Shown here: positions 62,942-64,000 of the stretch, piece by piece | Position numbering within the stretch: the stretch's first letter is position 1 | Layout: each line of letters starts with the position of its first letter | From: Muricoccus roseus | Lineage (GTDB): Bacteria; Pseudomonadota; Alphaproteobacteria; Acetobacterales; Acetobacteraceae | NCBI RefSeq assembly: GCF_900141905.1 | Contig: NZ_FQZF01000009.1 | Span: forward strand, 1 to 64,000 | Direction of reading: 5' to 3' | Length of the DNA stretch: 64,000 nucleotides | Position numbers and translations under genes: made by a program | Notes under the pieces: generated by a model | Databases searched by the model: none | Told to the model about the DNA's origin: nothing | The model's input: the letters and a program-made list of their open reading frames with translations, nothing else

Positions 62942-63834
62942 TCGCCCCCCTCGCCGCCCGGGAAGCCTTCCTGGAATGGCTGGCGCAGGAGCGCCGCGCG
63001 AGCCCGGAAACCGTGGAGGCCTATGGCCGCGACGTGGCGGAGCTGCTCGGCTTCCTCGCGAACCACCAGGGCGAGGAACCGGATCTCGCGGCCCTGCGCC
63101 TGGCCGACCTGCGCGCCTTCCTCGCCCACCGCGCCGCGCAGGGCATCGGCGCCTCCTCCCGCGCGCGGCAGCTCTCGGCCATCAAGACCTTCCTGCGCTT
63201 CCTCGTCCGCCGCCACGGGCTGGCGCCCCTGCCGCTGGGCGGGCTGACCGGCCCGCGCCGCAAGCCGCCCGTGCCGCGCGCCCTCACCGAATCCCAGGCC
63301 CGCACCGCCACCACCGACAGCGCCGAGGACAGCCCGGCCATGGCGGCACGGAACCAGGCCCTCTTCACCCTTCTCTATGGCTGCGGCCTCCGCATCTCCG
63401 AGGCGCTCTCCCTCGACATGCGCGACGCGCCGCGCGCCGGGGTGGGGCTGCGCGTCATGGGCAAGGGGCGCAAGGAACGCGTGGTGCCCGTGCTGCCGGC
63501 GGTGGAACAGGCCATGGCCGAATGGCTGCGCCACCGAGGCCCGGCCACACCCGACGCGCCCCTCTTCACCGGCGCCAAGGGCGGGCGGCTGAACCCCGGT
63601 GTCGCCCAGCGCGCGCTGCGCGACCTGCGCCGCGCGACCGGCCTGCCCGAACACACCACGCCGCACGCCCTGCGCCACTCCTTCGCCACCCACCTCCTGG
63701 GCGGCGGCGCGGACCTCCGCGCCATCCAGGAACTGCTGGGCCATGCCAGCCTCTCCACCACCCAACGCTATACGGGCGTGGACCAGGCCGGACTGCTGGA
63801 CACCTGGCGCCGGGCACATCCCCGCGCGGACTGA
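62938..63834 (+). CDS. xerC: Tyrosine recombinase XerC
   Basis: It encodes 298 residues from the GTG at 62938. N-terminal SAM-like core-binding domain (FLEWLAQERRASPETVEAYG; SSRARQLSAIKTFLRFLVRR). The catalytic set is complete: Arg152 in CGLRISEAL, Lys176 in MGKGRKE, His243-x-x-Arg246 in PHALRHSFATHLL, His269 in LLGHASL and the nucleophile Tyr278 in STTQRYTGV. With XerD it resolves chromosome dimers at dif. The DUF484 coupling argues for the housekeeping XerC and against a prophage integrase. Confidence 0.93.
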   Translation: MIAPLAAREAFLEWLAQERRASPETVEAYGRDVAELLGFLANHQGEEPDLAALRLADLRAFLAHRAAQGIGASSRARQLSAIKTFLRFLVRRHGLAPLPLGGLTGPRRKPPVPRALTESQARTATTDSAEDSPAMAARNQALFTLLYGCGLRISEALSLDMRDAPRAGVGLRVMGKGRKERVVPVLPAVEQAMAEWLRHRGPATPDAPLFTGAKGGRLNPGVAQRALRDLRRATGLPEHTTPHALRHSFATHLLGGGADLRAIQELLGHASLSTTQRYTGVDQAGLLDTWRRAHPRAD

Positions 63835-63855
63835 TCCGCCTTGTCCTGATGTGCT

Positions 63856-64000
63856 GGTCTGCCCCGGGGAGAGGGAAGAAGGAATTCTTCCTCTCCCCGG
63901 ACCCGTCGAAGGCAGTGCCTTCGACCATCATCTTTTTCTAGACGTTTGGAATCACCAGGGCTGACGGTGCGCCTGAGGTGGATGACCTCAGGCGACTGCA
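63856..64000 (+). repeat. Dispersed structured repeat, copy D (subtype I, cut by the window edge)
   Basis: The sense strand is plus, beginning 21 bp after the xerC stop. H4 (63864-63900; slightly changed spacing AGGGAAGAAGG) is followed by H3 GTCGAAGGC/GCCTTCGAC (63905-63925), then CATCATCTTTTTCTAG. H2 is GCCTGAGGT/ACCTCAGGC (63971-63993), as in copy A. The copy continues past 64000, so H5 and H1 cannot be checked. Confidence 0.85.

Noticed and set aside
62938-63834. Tyrosine recombinase as a prophage or island integrase
   Set aside because: GTGA coupling to DUF484 and a full XerC-like length and motif set indicate the housekeeping dimer-resolution recombinase; no tRNA or att repeat adjoins it.

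Overview
The window is GC-rich (mostly about 70 % by eye) and gene-dense. It looks like the chromosome of an aerobic alphaproteobacterium, most likely an Acetobacteraceae member close to Roseomonas. This placement rests on codon usage, on protein style (Ala/Arg/Pro-rich linkers, lysine/alanine tails) and on gene neighbourhoods such as nadD-rsfS-rlmH, gpmI-envC-ctpA-yibQ-rppH, atpHAGDC and DUF484-xerC. It is an inference; there is no rRNA or other marker to confirm it.

Left end (1-8 kb), accessory and decayed: the C-terminus of an IS transposase, then prophage debris. Tail-fibre-type genes (943-3800) lie before a truncated terminase, a gpW-like joiner and a portal gene interrupted by a stop codon (5997-7775), which is the reverse of normal phage order. 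Between them is a segment of visibly lower GC (about 3815-5900). It carries the CBS-BON half of a chimeric ORF, a PEP-CTERM protein and two small tandem paralogues.

8-15.6 kb: small secreted and hypothetical proteins, a phosphoribosyltransferase, a CopZ-like metallochaperone, a pyruvate oxidase-like ThDP enzyme, a DUF2934 protein and a Cache-PAS-GGDEF protein whose GGDEF motif reads GGDRF.

15.6-22 kb: six closely spaced minus-strand genes encode a type III polyketide synthase, a methyltransferase, a flavoprotein, a glycosyltransferase, a DegT-type aminotransferase and a GNAT-fold acyltransferase. This is a candidate biosynthetic locus for a modified phenolic lipid or glycoconjugate. It is followed by a chromosomal RepA_C-like protein and an HU protein with a histone H1-like tail.

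24-53 kb: mostly housekeeping genes. These are nadE, an MFS exporter, proB, a D-aminopeptidase, chaC, a three-gene Fe(III)-type ABC importer, proA, an exported FAH-fold protein, nadD-rsfS-rlmH (RsfS carries an enormous basic extension), nnrU, a UbiE-like methyltransferase, gpmI, envC, ctpA, yibQ, rppH, a GH10 xylanase and a ferritin-like protein.

53-64 kb: atpHAGDC (F1 sector), two small hydrophilic proteins, priA divergent from a transaldolase/FSA gene, and DUF484-xerC.

The most unusual feature is a dispersed structured repeat present four times (29.5, 33.2, 50.9 and 63.9 kb). Each copy starts 24-33 bp after a stop codon, in the same sense orientation relative to that gene. It opens with a long terminator-like hairpin and a T-rich tract and continues for about 240 bp with further hairpins. 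One hairpin shows compensatory base-pair changes between copies, and the copies fall into two subtypes.
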